The notes beneath the pieces were generated by a model. That model did no database searches. It was not told the origin of the DNA and was given only the letters and a program-made list of their open reading frames with translations. Both the position numbers and the translations under genes were made by a program. Shown here one piece after another: positions 27,231-36,402 of a stretch of 64,000 nucleotides of DNA. Each line of letters begins with the position of its first letter. The first letter of the stretch is position 1. The DNA comes from Marinobacter sp. LA51 (GTDB taxonomy: Bacteria > Pseudomonadota > Gammaproteobacteria > Pseudomonadales > Oleiphilaceae): positions 372,001 through 436,000 of the forward strand of contig NZ_AP028070.1 of NCBI RefSeq assembly GCF_030297175.1. The letters run 5' to 3'.

Positions 27231-29507
27231 ATGCCTGTGGCCCGCTCCCTGCACCTGATTATCTTGTTTTTGCTGGCGCTGATGCTGCCCGGTACAGTCA
27301 TGGCTGCGCCTCAGCCGGTGACCGAGGGCTGGGAATATCGCTGGGGAGATTCTGCCGTTGATGCAGATGGTGCCCCCAATTGGGGCCAGCAGGACGCCCC
27401 GGGCGAGTGGCAGAGCATAGGCTTCCCTTCCAATCCACCCGATCGCAATGATCAGGAACACGTTTGGTATCGTGTAACCCTGCCATCCGGTGATTTCCAG
27501 GAGCCTGTGCTTTACATATTCAGCGTCGACATCATCTTTCAGGTGTACCTGGGTGGCGACAAGATCTATCAGTACGGAACTTTTGATAGCGACGGCCGAG
27601 GCTCATTTGAAGGCTGGCCCTGGCACGCCATACCTTTGCCGGAAAACTACCACAGCGAGCCGATCTATTTTCGGGTGTTTTCGGACTACACCGACATCGG
27701 CCTCTGGGGCGAAGTCGCGATTATGGACTACACCAACCTGGTGCTTTTCATCCTGAAAAACTCCCTGGAGGCGTTGATTGTCGCGGGCTTTGCCGCCCTG
27801 ATTGCGATCCTGGCACTGATTTTCTCCCTGCTGCAATCGGAAAAAAGGACCTTCGCCTGTATTGCCCTGCTGGCCATGTCTGCCGGCCTGATGCTGGTGG
27901 CTGAAAGCCAGGCCAGCCTGCTGATCTTTTATAAGCCACTGTTGTGGGACTATCTGGCCGCCGGCTCTTATTACATGCTGCCGGTGGCCTTGGCCCTGAT
28001 GCTGGAGCACTGGTTGTCTGATCACCGTCCCTGGCTGATTAACCGGATCTGGAAGCTGCATCTGGCATACCTGATGGGCGCACTAGGTTTGTCCCTGTCC
28101 GGGCTGGTGGATTTGTCGTCGACCTTCCCGCTTTTTGATGCCCTGTTTCTTATCACTGTAACCTGTATGGCTACGGTGGCGGCGCGCCGGTTCCGTCATC
28201 TATTACGGGAACAACGGGTTTTGCTGCTGACCTATGGCGTATTTTGCGGCTTGTTGGTGGCCGAGATGGCAGTGGCCCACGGCGTGTTGCCGTGGGGCCG
28301 GGTACCGGTAAGTTGGGGCATACTGGTGTTCTTGCTGGCAGTGGTGGTGATTGCCCTGTGGCATTACGCGCGCACTCAAAAAGCGTTGACTCAGTTGGCG
28401 ATTTCCCTGGAGCAAAAGGTGGCGGAGCGTACCGAGCGAGCAGAATCTCTCGCTCGCCGCGAGCAGGCGCGGGTGCGACTGCTGACCTTTGAAAACGAAA
28501 AAAACCGGGTGCTGGGCGATATGATCACCAAGTTGCAGGACTGTTTGAACCTGGGGCAGGCCTACGCCGTTCTGACCGGCAGCTTGCCGGACTTGTGCAG
28601 CCCCCTGCGCGGTGCGTTGTATCGGCGCACGCCCGAGGAGGCCTATGAGAGGCTCTCGCAATGGGGTCAGGAAAGCGAGAGTTTTGCTATGCCACTTCAG
28701 CTGAATACCAGCGATGGTTTGCCAAGGCCTTCGGAGCTGCCGCCGGCCTCGTCCGAGGCGGCGACATCGGTTCGGGAACGGTCGAGGGCCAACCAGCAGC
28801 TTTGTTTCTGGATGAACGTGGAAACAGCCAGTGACGGCCTGGTGACCGATAGTGTATTGCTGTTGGAGAGTGAGGGCCTGTTCGATGTTGCCGGGAGCGA
28901 ATACGGCGTGGCACGGCTCTTTGCGGTGTTGAATCAGGCAATCCAGCGCATCGGCATCACCCTGTCGAGTATCTCCCTGCGGGAGGAGCTGCAGAAATTC
29001 TCCTATGAAGACGCATTAACCGGCTTGAAGAACCGCCGCTCCTTCGATCAGCTGTTTCAGCATCAGTGTGCCGTAGCTCAGCGCGGACGCTCTCCGCTGT
29101 CTTTACTTGTCGTTGATATCGACCATTTTAAGGTCTTCAACGACACCCACGGGCACGAAGCCGGTGACCGGGCGCTGCAATCCGTTGCCTCTGTGCTGCT
29201 CAACCAGTTCAGGGAAAGCGACATTGTGTGTCGATTTGGCGGCGAGGAGTTTGTGGTGATACTGCCGGGGGCGTTGACTGACGATGGCAGAGAGCGGGCC
29301 CAAAGCCTATGCGATGCTGTTGCCAACGTTGATGTGATTTTCGAGGGCCGGAATCTTGGCGCGGTGACGGTGTCGGTGGGAGTGGCCAGTTGGCCGGAGA
29401 CTGATGGTGAGCCGCGCCAGCTTCTCAGTCTCGCTGACCAAGCGCTGTACCAGGCGAAGGAAGAAGGGCGTAATCGGGTCTGGATCCACGGAGGCCAGGC
29501 CGCCTGA
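27231..29507 (+). CDS. diguanylate cyclase with 7TMR-DISM-like sensor
   Basis: The 758-residue protein has a signal peptide (about 25 residues), a periplasmic beta-rich region to about residue 165 (WYRVTLPSG, FQVYLGGDKIYQYG), then seven membrane segments to about 385. A coiled coil (LEQKVAERTERAESLARREQ) and a GAF-like linker lead to a C-terminal GGDEF domain with DALTGLKNRRSFDQLF and the active-site loop FGGEEF. It should make c-di-GMP in response to an extracytoplasmic ligand. The ATG at 27231 is chosen because it begins the signal peptide. Confidence 0.9.
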   Translation: MPVARSLHLIILFLLALMLPGTVMAAPQPVTEGWEYRWGDSAVDADGAPNWGQQDAPGEWQSIGFPSNPPDRNDQEHVWYRVTLPSGDFQEPVLYIFSVDIIFQVYLGGDKIYQYGTFDSDGRGSFEGWPWHAIPLPENYHSEPIYFRVFSDYTDIGLWGEVAIMDYTNLVLFILKNSLEALIVAGFAALIAILALIFSLLQSEKRTFACIALLAMSAGLMLVAESQASLLIFYKPLLWDYLAAGSYYMLPVALALMLEHWLSDHRPWLINRIWKLHLAYLMGALGLSLSGLVDLSSTFPLFDALFLITVTCMATVAARRFRHLLREQRVLLLTYGVFCGLLVAEMAVAHGVLPWGRVPVSWGILVFLLAVVVIALWHYARTQKALTQLAISLEQKVAERTERAESLARREQARVRLLTFENEKNRVLGDMITKLQDCLNLGQAYAVLTGSLPDLCSPLRGALYRRTPEEAYERLSQWGQESESFAMPLQLNTSDGLPRPSELPPASSEAATSVRERSRANQQLCFWMNVETASDGLVTDSVLLLESEGLFDVAGSEYGVARLFAVLNQAIQRIGITLSSISLREELQKFSYEDALTGLKNRRSFDQLFQHQCAVAQRGRSPLSLLVVDIDHFKVFNDTHGHEAGDRALQSVASVLLNQFRESDIVCRFGGEEFVVILPGALTDDGRERAQSLCDAVANVDVIFEGRNLGAVTVSVGVASWPETDGEPRQLLSLADQALYQAKEEGRNRVWIHGGQAA

Positions 29508-29540
29508 GCGTACCTGGCCTTCGCAGTTGCCGTATCTCGC

Positions 29541-30953
29541 TTAGTGCCAGATGTCGCTGTCGATCTTCTCGTGTAGCTCGGGGTAGTCCTTGGACTTGAA
29601 GTGCGGAACCACACCCTCTTTGCGCTGACTGAGGTAGTCCTTGGTCAATTTCACCACGGTGCCGGAGAGCAATACTATGGCAATCAGGTTGATCGAGGCC
29701 ATCAGACCCATGGACGCATCGGCGGCGTTGAACACGGTCACTACGGCCTCGTAGCCACCCCAGACCACCATTGCCAGGGCTGCACTGCGCAGCAGATTCA
29801 GTGCCAGAGCGTTGTCACCCCCCAGATAAACCAGAGCGTTTTCCGCGTAGGTGTAGTTGGCGACAATAGAGGTGAAGGCAAAGAATAGAATCGCAATCGC
29901 GATGAAGTAATTGCCGAACTCGCCAATATGGCCCGCCATGGCGTCCTGAGTCAGTTGGGTGCCGGTGACGCCGTTGCCAGGCTCAAGTACGCCCGAGAGC
30001 AGGATCATCACTGCGGTGGCGGTACAGATCACAATGGTGTCGATGAATACACCGAAAGCCTGGACCAGCCCCTGGGAAGAGGGGTGATGAGGCGCAGGTG
30101 TCGCGGTGGCCGCGATGTTGGGAGCTGAACCCATACCTGCTTCATTGGAAAACAGACCGCGTTTGATGCCATTCAACATGGCCGCGGTGACCGAGCCGGC
30201 AACGCCGCCGGTGGCTTCGGTCAGACCGAAAGCGCTTTTCACAATCAACGCCAGAACGTCTCCTACCTGATCGTAATTCACGATCATAATGCCCAGCGCA
30301 ATCAGCACGTAGCTTCCCGCCATGAACGGAACGACCAGTTCGGCGAACCGGACAATGGAGCGAAGTCCGCCGAAGATCACAATCCCGGCCAGTACCGCAA
30401 CAGCAACGCCAACGTAAAGCTTGGGAATACCGAAGGCACCTTTCATGGCGTCGGCAATGGAGTTGGCCTGAACTGCGTTGAAGACCAGTCCGAAGGACAC
30501 AATCAGGCAAACGGCGAAAATACCGCCGGCCCAGGGCGCGCCAAGGCCCCTGGAAATATAGACCGCGGGGCCGCCGCGGTACTGGCCTTTGCCATCGCGG
30601 CGTTTGTAGAGCTGGGCCAGGGTGCTTTCTGCGTAGCCGGTGGCCATGCCGACCAGAGCCACCATCCACATCCAGAAGATGGCGCCGGCGCCACCCAGGT
30701 AGAGCGCAACCGCGACACCGGCCAGGTTGCCGGTGCCAACCCGCGAAGCAAGGCTGGTGCAAAGCGCCTGAAAGGGTGAGATACCGTGGACATCGCTCTC
30801 ACGGGAGCCGCGAATGGCACGGATCATTTCGCCGAAATGCAGGAACTGGAGGCCCCCGAGGCGAATGGTAAAGAATACGCCAACGGCCAGCAGGCCGTAC
30901 ACAAGGACGTAGCCCCAGAGTATGGAGTTTAGAAAATCAACGACCGCAGTCAT
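29541..30953 (-). CDS. sodium:alanine/glycine symporter (AGCS family)
   Basis: This 470-residue transporter has about eleven membrane segments and AGCS signatures: FQALCTSLASRVGTGNLAGVAVALYLGGAGAIFWMW (in two parts of the first helices), RGLFSNEAGMGSAPNIAAT and YAENALVYLGG. It couples sodium to alanine, glycine or glutamine uptake. It lies 44 bases behind the TeaD-like gene in the same direction and may be co-transcribed with the ectoine transporter, which would link two osmolyte or amino-acid uptake systems. Confidence 0.92.
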   Translation of the reverse strand: MTAVVDFLNSILWGYVLVYGLLAVGVFFTIRLGGLQFLHFGEMIRAIRGSRESDVHGISPFQALCTSLASRVGTGNLAGVAVALYLGGAGAIFWMWMVALVGMATGYAESTLAQLYKRRDGKGQYRGGPAVYISRGLGAPWAGGIFAVCLIVSFGLVFNAVQANSIADAMKGAFGIPKLYVGVAVAVLAGIVIFGGLRSIVRFAELVVPFMAGSYVLIALGIMIVNYDQVGDVLALIVKSAFGLTEATGGVAGSVTAAMLNGIKRGLFSNEAGMGSAPNIAATATPAPHHPSSQGLVQAFGVFIDTIVICTATAVMILLSGVLEPGNGVTGTQLTQDAMAGHIGEFGNYFIAIAILFFAFTSIVANYTYAENALVYLGGDNALALNLLRSAALAMVVWGGYEAVVTVFNAADASMGLMASINLIAIVLLSGTVVKLTKDYLSQRKEGVVPHFKSKDYPELHEKIDSDIWH

Positions 30954-30997
30954 GGTGCTTCCTGTAGGAAATCTGGTGGGATAATTGGGTTAACTAC

Positions 30998-31438
30998 TCA
31001 CACCACCAAAACAGGGCACTTGGCGTTGGACGCCACCCGATGGGAGACGCTGCCGAGCAGGATGCCGTCTTTATCGTTGTGGGTACCCTTGGTACCCACA
31101 ACGATCAGGTCGGCTTCCTTGTCCTGAGCGAACTTGGTGATCACTTTTGACGGCCGACCGCCTTTGACGAAGCCCCGTACCTTGGTGGCGCCGTGCGACT
31201 TTGCCAGATCTTTGGCATGGTTGACCACCTCTTTGGCATATTCCGAGAGCACTTTATCGGGAATGTCCATGCTCGGAGGCCGACCAATCGACAGCGATGC
31301 CTCGAACAGGCTGTGGTGTTTGTACACGCACAGCAGGTAGATCTCGGCATCGGTTAGCTGCTGCAGTTCAATGGCCTTGTCCATGGCCTTAAGGGATGTC
31401 TTGGAGCCATCAACGGCAACCAGGATCCTTTTGAACAT
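30998..31438 (-). CDS. teaD: universal stress protein, TeaD-like
   Basis: The 146-residue protein is a UspA-family nucleotide-binding protein with [21 protein letters not shown] at the N-terminus and the ATP motif [20 protein letters not shown]; it has ten residues where nine are usual between the second and third glycines. In Halomonas elongata, TeaD is the ATP-binding USP encoded after teaABC and lowers transporter activity. The same position here, 34 bases after the large permease gene with an AAGGAGAG ribosome site, supports the same role. Confidence 0.82.
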   Translation of the reverse strand: MFKRILVAVDGSKTSLKAMDKAIELQQLTDAEIYLLCVYKHHSLFEASLSIGRPPSMDIPDKVLSEYAKEVVNHAKDLAKSHGATKVRGFVKGGRPSKVITKFAQDKEADLIVVGTKGTHNDKDGILLGSVSHRVASNAKCPVLVV

Positions 31439-31472
31439 GGTTCTCTCCTTAAGCCTCTGGGCCGGTTATGGG

Positions 31473-32759
31473 TCAATCCCTGAAGGCAACGTCACGCAGG
31501 AACAGGGCAATGTCCGGGAACGCGATGATCAACCCGGCAGCTGCCACCAGGATGAAGATGAACGGTGGCGTGCCACGGATTACCTCTAGATACGGCCGCT
31601 TGAAGATGGCGATGGCCGTAAAGATGTCGCAACCAAACGGCGGCGTTGCCGAGCCAATGGCCACCTGCAGGGTAATGAGTACGCCCACCAGGACCGGATC
31701 GAGTCCGGTGGATTGAATGGCCGGTGCAAAGATCGGGGTCAGTACCAGGATGACCACGATCGGATCGACGAACATGCAGGCGATGAAGAACGCGATGCAG
31801 ATTGCGATCAGCACGCCAACCGGACCGGCCTCGTTAACGCCAACTGCCTCCAGAATGGCTTGCGGGATCTGGGCAAACGAAATGATCCACGAAAAGCCGT
31901 TGCCCACGGCCACCAGGATGAACACCACGGCGGTGATCAGGCCGGTGGACTTGGCAATGCGATAGATATCCGCCAGTTTCAGCTCCCGGAACACCACGAA
32001 TTCCAGCAGGAAGGCGTAGAGCACACACACCGCAGCCGCCTCGGTCGGGCTGAAAATGCCGCCGTAGATACCGCCGACAATGATTACCGGGAAGAACAAT
32101 GGCCACAGGGCGTCGCGGACCGACACCGCGCGTTGGCCCCAGGAGGCTTTGTCCTCGGTAGGCACGTTGTTCTTATAGGCGTAGATCAGGCAGTAGATCG
32201 AAAACATGAACAGGATCAGTACGCCAGGCCCGATACCGGCTATGAACAGCTCGGCAATGGAGGTTCCCGAGATAACCCCGTAAATGATCATGCCAATGCT
32301 GGGCGGAATCAGGAAGGCAATGTCACTGGCGTTGATGATCAGGGCCAGGGTGAATGGGTCTGAGTAGCCGGCTTTCAGCATTTTCGGACGAAGCGGCGAG
32401 CCAACGGCGACCACGGTAGCCTGGGTGGACCCGGAAACGGCACCAAACAGGGTGCAGGAGGTTGCGGTGCTGATTGCCAGCCCGCCTTTGAAGTGGCCAA
32501 TGAAGGCCATGACCATATTGATCAACCGGTCGGCCGACTGGCCTCGGGTCATGATGTCAGCAGCCAGGATAAACATGGGCACGGCAATCAGCGAGGCTGG
32601 CCGGATTCCTCCCATCATCTGCTGGATAAAGGTGCCCATCTGGCCAAAGCCATCGAACATTGTTACAAAGCCGAACACCGCGGCGGCGATCAGCGGAACC
32701 ATCATCGGGAAGCCGAGCAGCAACAACCCGATCATGATCAACATCATTGTAGTTGCCAT
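31473..32759 (-). CDS. teaC: TRAP transporter large permease, TeaC/DctM type
   Basis: This 428-residue permease has about twelve membrane segments. It shows DctM motifs PSIGMIIYGVISGTSIAELFIAGIGPG, GAVSGSTQATVVAVGSPL and PPFGCDIFTAIAIF. It is the sodium-driven channel subunit of a TRAP system and works with the small permease encoded 34 bases upstream. Assignment to ectoine uptake rests on the TeaA-like binding protein of the same operon. Confidence 0.88.
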   Translation of the reverse strand: MATTMMLIMIGLLLLGFPMMVPLIAAAVFGFVTMFDGFGQMGTFIQQMMGGIRPASLIAVPMFILAADIMTRGQSADRLINMVMAFIGHFKGGLAISTATSCTLFGAVSGSTQATVVAVGSPLRPKMLKAGYSDPFTLALIINASDIAFLIPPSIGMIIYGVISGTSIAELFIAGIGPGVLILFMFSIYCLIYAYKNNVPTEDKASWGQRAVSVRDALWPLFFPVIIVGGIYGGIFSPTEAAAVCVLYAFLLEFVVFRELKLADIYRIAKSTGLITAVVFILVAVGNGFSWIISFAQIPQAILEAVGVNEAGPVGVLIAICIAFFIACMFVDPIVVILVLTPIFAPAIQSTGLDPVLVGVLITLQVAIGSATPPFGCDIFTAIAIFKRPYLEVIRGTPPFIFILVAAAGLIIAFPDIALFLRDVAFRD

Positions 32760-32793
32760 GTTTTCTATCCTTACCTGGTATCAGCTGCGTGGT

Positions 32794-33387
32794 TCATACT
32801 TCCGATTCGGTATCGCTGTAGCCATCAACCACCCCGGTTGAGAGATACACGTCCTTGCTGGTCAAGTTCTTGACGGCGGTCAGAAAGTACTGAATGCCGG
32901 TGATGGCGAAGCCAACCGGTGCCCAGACATAAATCCACCAGATTTCGAAGCCGAGCGCGGGCAGGATCCGGCCGCGACTGTAGAGAGTCTCGACGTAACC
33001 AAATGAGTGATAACACAGGAAAAACATCACCACGGAGGTGAAGAGGGCAATGAAGATCATCAGGACCTTGCGGCCTTTGGCGGGGAAGGCGTCGTAGACC
33101 GCGGACATACGGATGTGGCGACCATGGCGTGCGGCGTAGCCTATACCGGCAAAAGTGATCAGGATGATGAGGATCCGGTTAATCTCACCGGAGAAGAACA
33201 GCCCTTCGCCAAAGACAAAACGGGCAATGACGTTTACGCAAGTGTTGATGGCCATGAGGATGACCCCAACCGCCAGCATTACCGCTTCAATCTTACTGAT
33301 CCAGACATCGATGGTTCCCAGAAACCCGGGTAGGCCCGATTCGTAGCTGCCTGTATCGTCCTCAAGATCCGGGGAGTTCTCGGACAT
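32794..33387 (-). CDS. teaB: TRAP transporter small permease, TeaB/DctQ type
   Basis: The 197-residue protein has four membrane segments and the DctQ pattern: KIEAVMLAVGVILMAINTCVNVIARFVFGEGLFFSGEINRI (spread over helices 1-2), GIGYAARHGRHIRMSAVYDAFP and WAPVGFAITGIQYFL. It forms the small membrane subunit of the TRAP carrier. It lies between the binding-protein gene, from which a 123-base spacer with a strong hairpin separates it, and the large permease gene. Confidence 0.87.
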   Translation of the reverse strand: MSENSPDLEDDTGSYESGLPGFLGTIDVWISKIEAVMLAVGVILMAINTCVNVIARFVFGEGLFFSGEINRILIILITFAGIGYAARHGRHIRMSAVYDAFPAKGRKVLMIFIALFTSVVMFFLCYHSFGYVETLYSRGRILPALGFEIWWIYVWAPVGFAITGIQYFLTAVKNLTSKDVYLSTGVVDGYSDTESEV

Positions 33388-33455
33388 GGGTTCTGCTCCA
33401 GAACATGCTGCGCCCGGCCGGTAGGCTACCCCCGGCGGCGCGGGGTTAAGAGACA

Positions 33456-33481
33456 GGCCCGCCGGCTGGCGCCGGCGGGCC
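33456..33481 (-). promoter_or_regulatory. intercistronic stem-loop between teaA and teaB
   Basis: An 11-base perfect inverted repeat (GGCCCGCCGGC and GCCGGCGGGCC) with a 4-base loop lies 30 bases after the teaA stop. It lacks a run of T on the transcript strand, so it is more likely to protect the 3' end of teaA mRNA or attenuate the permease genes than to end transcription fully. Binding proteins are usually needed in excess over permeases. Confidence 0.7.
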
Positions 33482-33510
33482 GTGGTGCATCAGGAATGAT
33501 GCGGGTCAGA

Positions 33511-34539
33511 TTACTTGCTCTGAACTTCTTTCAGGTCTTCCTTGAACTGGTTCAGCAGCTCTTTGCCGCTTTCGCCGGTCATTTCGATGTACTTCTGCTC
33601 AACCTGAGGAGCGCGATCCTTGAATGCCTTGATCTGCTCATCGTCCAGACGGGTCACAGTAACGTCGTCAGATGCCTTCTGAATCTTGGCCAGTGCTTCG
33701 TCGGCCAGACCATCGATGTGCTTGATGATTTCTTCGAAGGCGTAGTCGGAGGCCATCTGAACCAGCTCTTTGTCTTGCGGTGCCAGATCCTCATAGAAGC
33801 TCTTGTTCGCCATCATGGCGGTGGTGAACCAACCATGGCTGGTGAAGACGAGGTTCGGGGATACTTCATACAGACCGCCGGACTCGATCCAGAAGATCGG
33901 GTTTTCCTGGCCTTGAATCATGTTGGTCTGCAGGGCGCCGTACACTTCACCCCAGGGCAGTGGAGTCGGGGTGGCACCAAAGGCGCTGTAGGTTTCTGAC
34001 AACAGCGGGTTAGTCATAACCCGGATCTTTTTGTTGTTGAAGTCCTCAGGCTTGGTCACCGGCTCGTCCACAGTAACGACCATCTCGCCTTCCGGGTACA
34101 TCTTCAGCAGCTCAAGACCCTTTTCTGCATACAGCTCGGGGAAGTCTTCGTTGATTGCATCACTTTCACGGAAGAAGGTGATTACCGTGTCCATGTCGGT
34201 GGGCATCAGATAAGGAATGAAGAAAATCTGTGCTTCCGGAATCAGCGCGCCGGTGAAACCAGGAGACTGGTTAACAAAGTTCAGAATGCCGGCCTGGGTC
34301 TGCTCCATGATGTCGTCAGACTCGCCCAGCTCGCCGAAGCGATAGATCTGCAGGGTGTGCTCGGAGTTGTTCTCGATGTATTCCTTGAATTTATACGCGA
34401 ACACGTCTTGAACGTCGCCCTCGTACTCCTCGTGTGCATAGCGCCAGTTGGCGGCGTTAACAGAGTTGGCGGCGGTCATGGCCGCAAAAGCGAACGCGGA
34501 AATTCCGGCCAGTTTCTTGAGTTTACTGATGCTGCTCAT
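33511..34539 (-). CDS. teaA: TRAP solute-binding protein, TeaA-like (ectoine)
   Basis: The 342-residue protein has a 25-29 residue signal peptide ending NSVNA, and the mature part begins NWRYAHEEYEGDVQDVF. This, with RFGELGESDDIMEQTQ, FVNQSPGFTG and IFFIPYLMPTDMDT, is almost residue for residue the sequence I recall for TeaA of Halomonas elongata, which binds ectoine and hydroxyectoine. ENPIFWIESGGLYEVSPN follows the fold's hinge. The ATG at 34539 is preceded by GGAGA at good spacing; the longer frame to 34644 has no family match. A sigma-54-like promoter lies upstream. Confidence 0.88.
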   Translation of the reverse strand: MSSISKLKKLAGISAFAFAAMTAANSVNAANWRYAHEEYEGDVQDVFAYKFKEYIENNSEHTLQIYRFGELGESDDIMEQTQAGILNFVNQSPGFTGALIPEAQIFFIPYLMPTDMDTVITFFRESDAINEDFPELYAEKGLELLKMYPEGEMVVTVDEPVTKPEDFNNKKIRVMTNPLLSETYSAFGATPTPLPWGEVYGALQTNMIQGQENPIFWIESGGLYEVSPNLVFTSHGWFTTAMMANKSFYEDLAPQDKELVQMASDYAFEEIIKHIDGLADEALAKIQKASDDVTVTRLDDEQIKAFKDRAPQVEQKYIEMTGESGKELLNQFKEDLKEVQSK

Positions 34540-34613
34540 CGTGTTTTCTCCGTCCATTTTTTTAATGAAACTTAGCATTCCATCAATAAAGACTGGCAAA
34601 ACAACGACGTTTT

Positions 34614-34630
34614 CGCAAGGAAACCACCAA
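34614..34630 (-). promoter_or_regulatory. sigma-54-like promoter upstream of teaA
   Basis: On the minus strand the sequence TTGGTGGTTTCCTTGCG fits the -24/-12 pattern: invariant GG and GC separated by exactly 10 bases, with TTGG and TTGC blocks. It ends 75 bases before the teaA start. TRAP operons are often sigma-54 dependent; no enhancer-binding protein gene is visible in this window. Confidence 0.5.
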
Positions 34631-34698
34631 AACAATAATTTCAAGCCATAGTTTTGAACTGATATTGCAAGTGCATGAAATTAGAACTTATTCGGGTT

Positions 34699-35220
34699 TT
34701 AACGGCAAAGTTCGATAAACAGCCGGAACTCCGAGACCACCCGGTCGACGCTGTTCTCGAGCCGGTGGCCATCAGGCAGCACCAGCGCCGGCAGCGCCTG
34801 CTCGCGAGCCAGCTCAAGCACCGGCATCACCGGCACCACGTCATCGTCCCAGCCGTGAATGATCTGGCAATGGCGGGCCTGAATCTTCGGGCTGGACTGT
34901 GGGTAGCCAGCCATGGCCAGGGCCGGGGCGAGCAGGAAACAGCCCAGTACCGGTAAATCGGCGCTGGTTTGCGCACAAACCCAACCGCCCATGCTCGAGC
35001 CCGCTAACACTGTTCGGGCCGGATCGGCGCCGGCCTCGGCCATGGCTGCGGCCATCTGCTCAAGGCGGGTCGCGGGCACCTTGGTGCTGCGATGGTCAAC
35101 CGCGATGGCGGTCACTCCGGGAAAACTCTCGGCGACGGCTTTCATGGCCTGAATCTTGGTGCCACCCGGACCACTTTCCAGGCCGTGGGATAGTAATACA
35201 TGCAGGTGGGGGGTGGTCAT
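34699..35220 (-). CDS. small alpha/beta hydrolase
   Basis: The 173-residue protein has an alpha/beta-hydrolase pattern: LSHGLESGPGGTKIQAM near the N-terminus, the nucleophile elbow AGSSMGGWV with the catalytic serine, and IIHGWDDDVVPV with the probable acid, ending DGHRLENSVDRV with the histidine. It is short, without a cap domain. Related small esterases of the YcfP/YqiA type exist, but the substrate is unknown. It is 50 bases downstream of the LLM oxidoreductase gene in the same direction. Confidence 0.75.
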   Translation of the reverse strand: MTTPHLHVLLSHGLESGPGGTKIQAMKAVAESFPGVTAIAVDHRSTKVPATRLEQMAAAMAEAGADPARTVLAGSSMGGWVCAQTSADLPVLGCFLLAPALAMAGYPQSSPKIQARHCQIIHGWDDDVVPVMPVLELAREQALPALVLPDGHRLENSVDRVVSEFRLFIELCR

Positions 35221-35270
35221 AGTCCATGCTCCGGGTTGCTGGTCAGCGGTATTTAATCCGGGTTCTAGCG

Positions 35271-36263
35271 TTATTCTGCCCGGGTTTGGGCCAGGATATC
35301 GAGGGCACGACGACGGTGGGCCGGATCGTAGATGTCGATGGTGAACATCAGTTCGTCCACCTCCACGCTGGCCAAGAGCTCATCAAGCTGCTGGTTCAGG
35401 TCGTTGGCATCGCCCATCATTTGCAGCGAGAGAAAGTCCTGCACACTGGCCTTCTCACCAGCGTTCCAGAGCCCGTTCATGGACTCGACCGGTGGACGCA
35501 TCCACAGCGGCTGGCCTCGAAACAGGGAGAGAATGCGCTGGTAACTGGTGGTCGCCAGGAACTTGGCCTCGGCCATGGAATCGGCGGGAATGGCCGGAAC
35601 TGCGAGCATGGCGTAGGGTTTGTCTAGCTGTTCTGAGGGCTGGAAGTTCTCCCGATAGACTCGCAGAGCCTCGCGATACAGTCGCGGCGCAAAGTGACCG
35701 GCGAAGGCATAGGGCAGGCCACGCATAGCCGCCAACTGGGCACTGTAGAGGCTTGAGCCCAGGAGCCAGATCGGCACCTCGGTGCCTGCCCCGGGAATGG
35801 CCTTCACTGCCTGGCCCGGATGCAGCGGCCCCAGCAGCTCCTGAAGCCGAGCCACATCTTCCGGAAATTGTTCCGCACCCAGGCCATCCCGGCGCAGGGC
35901 CCGCGCGGTAACAGGGTCAGTGCCGGGTGCCCGACCCAGGCCCAGGTCAATGCGCCCCGGATACAGGCTTTCCAGAGTGCCGAATTGTTCAGCAATCACT
36001 AGCGGTGGGTGGTTCGGCAGCATGACGCCACCAGAGCCAACCCGAATCTGGTTTGTTTTGCCGGCAATGTGGCCAATCAGAACCGAGGTTGCAGAGCTGC
36101 TGATGCCCTCCATATTGTGGTGCTCGGCCAGCCAGAACCGCTGGAACCCCAGGGCCTCCGCGTGCTGGGCATAAGCGACGCTGTTGGCCAGTGTGGTACC
36201 AACGGAATCGCCCTCGCGAACCGAGGCGAGTTCGAGCAGGGAATAATCAGGTCGGGTGCGCAT
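35271..36263 (-). CDS. luciferase-like (LLM class) flavin-dependent oxidoreductase
   Basis: The 330-residue protein has the single-domain bacterial-luciferase-like fold: [29 protein letters not shown] in two neighbouring stretches, [43 protein letters not shown], typical of the YhbW/MsnO8 group. These use FMNH2 and O2 on unknown small molecules. A GGAG site precedes the ATG. It is divergent from the Nmad3-like gene. Confidence 0.88.
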   Translation of the reverse strand: MRTRPDYSLLELASVREGDSVGTTLANSVAYAQHAEALGFQRFWLAEHHNMEGISSSATSVLIGHIAGKTNQIRVGSGGVMLPNHPPLVIAEQFGTLESLYPGRIDLGLGRAPGTDPVTARALRRDGLGAEQFPEDVARLQELLGPLHPGQAVKAIPGAGTEVPIWLLGSSLYSAQLAAMRGLPYAFAGHFAPRLYREALRVYRENFQPSEQLDKPYAMLAVPAIPADSMAEAKFLATTSYQRILSLFRGQPLWMRPPVESMNGLWNAGEKASVQDFLSLQMMGDANDLNQQLDELLASVEVDELMFTIDIYDPAHRRRALDILAQTRAE

Positions 36264-36402
36264 GGGGCTCCAGCAACATTCGTTTGTGAGACGGAAATCA
36301 TGGTGCCGAAGTGGCAGGGTTTCAACCCGCCCGCGGGCATTCCCCCGATAGCTGGGTTACCATGGCGCGCCCGTGCTTCATGCTTTTTGCTGTGGTGATC
36401 CC

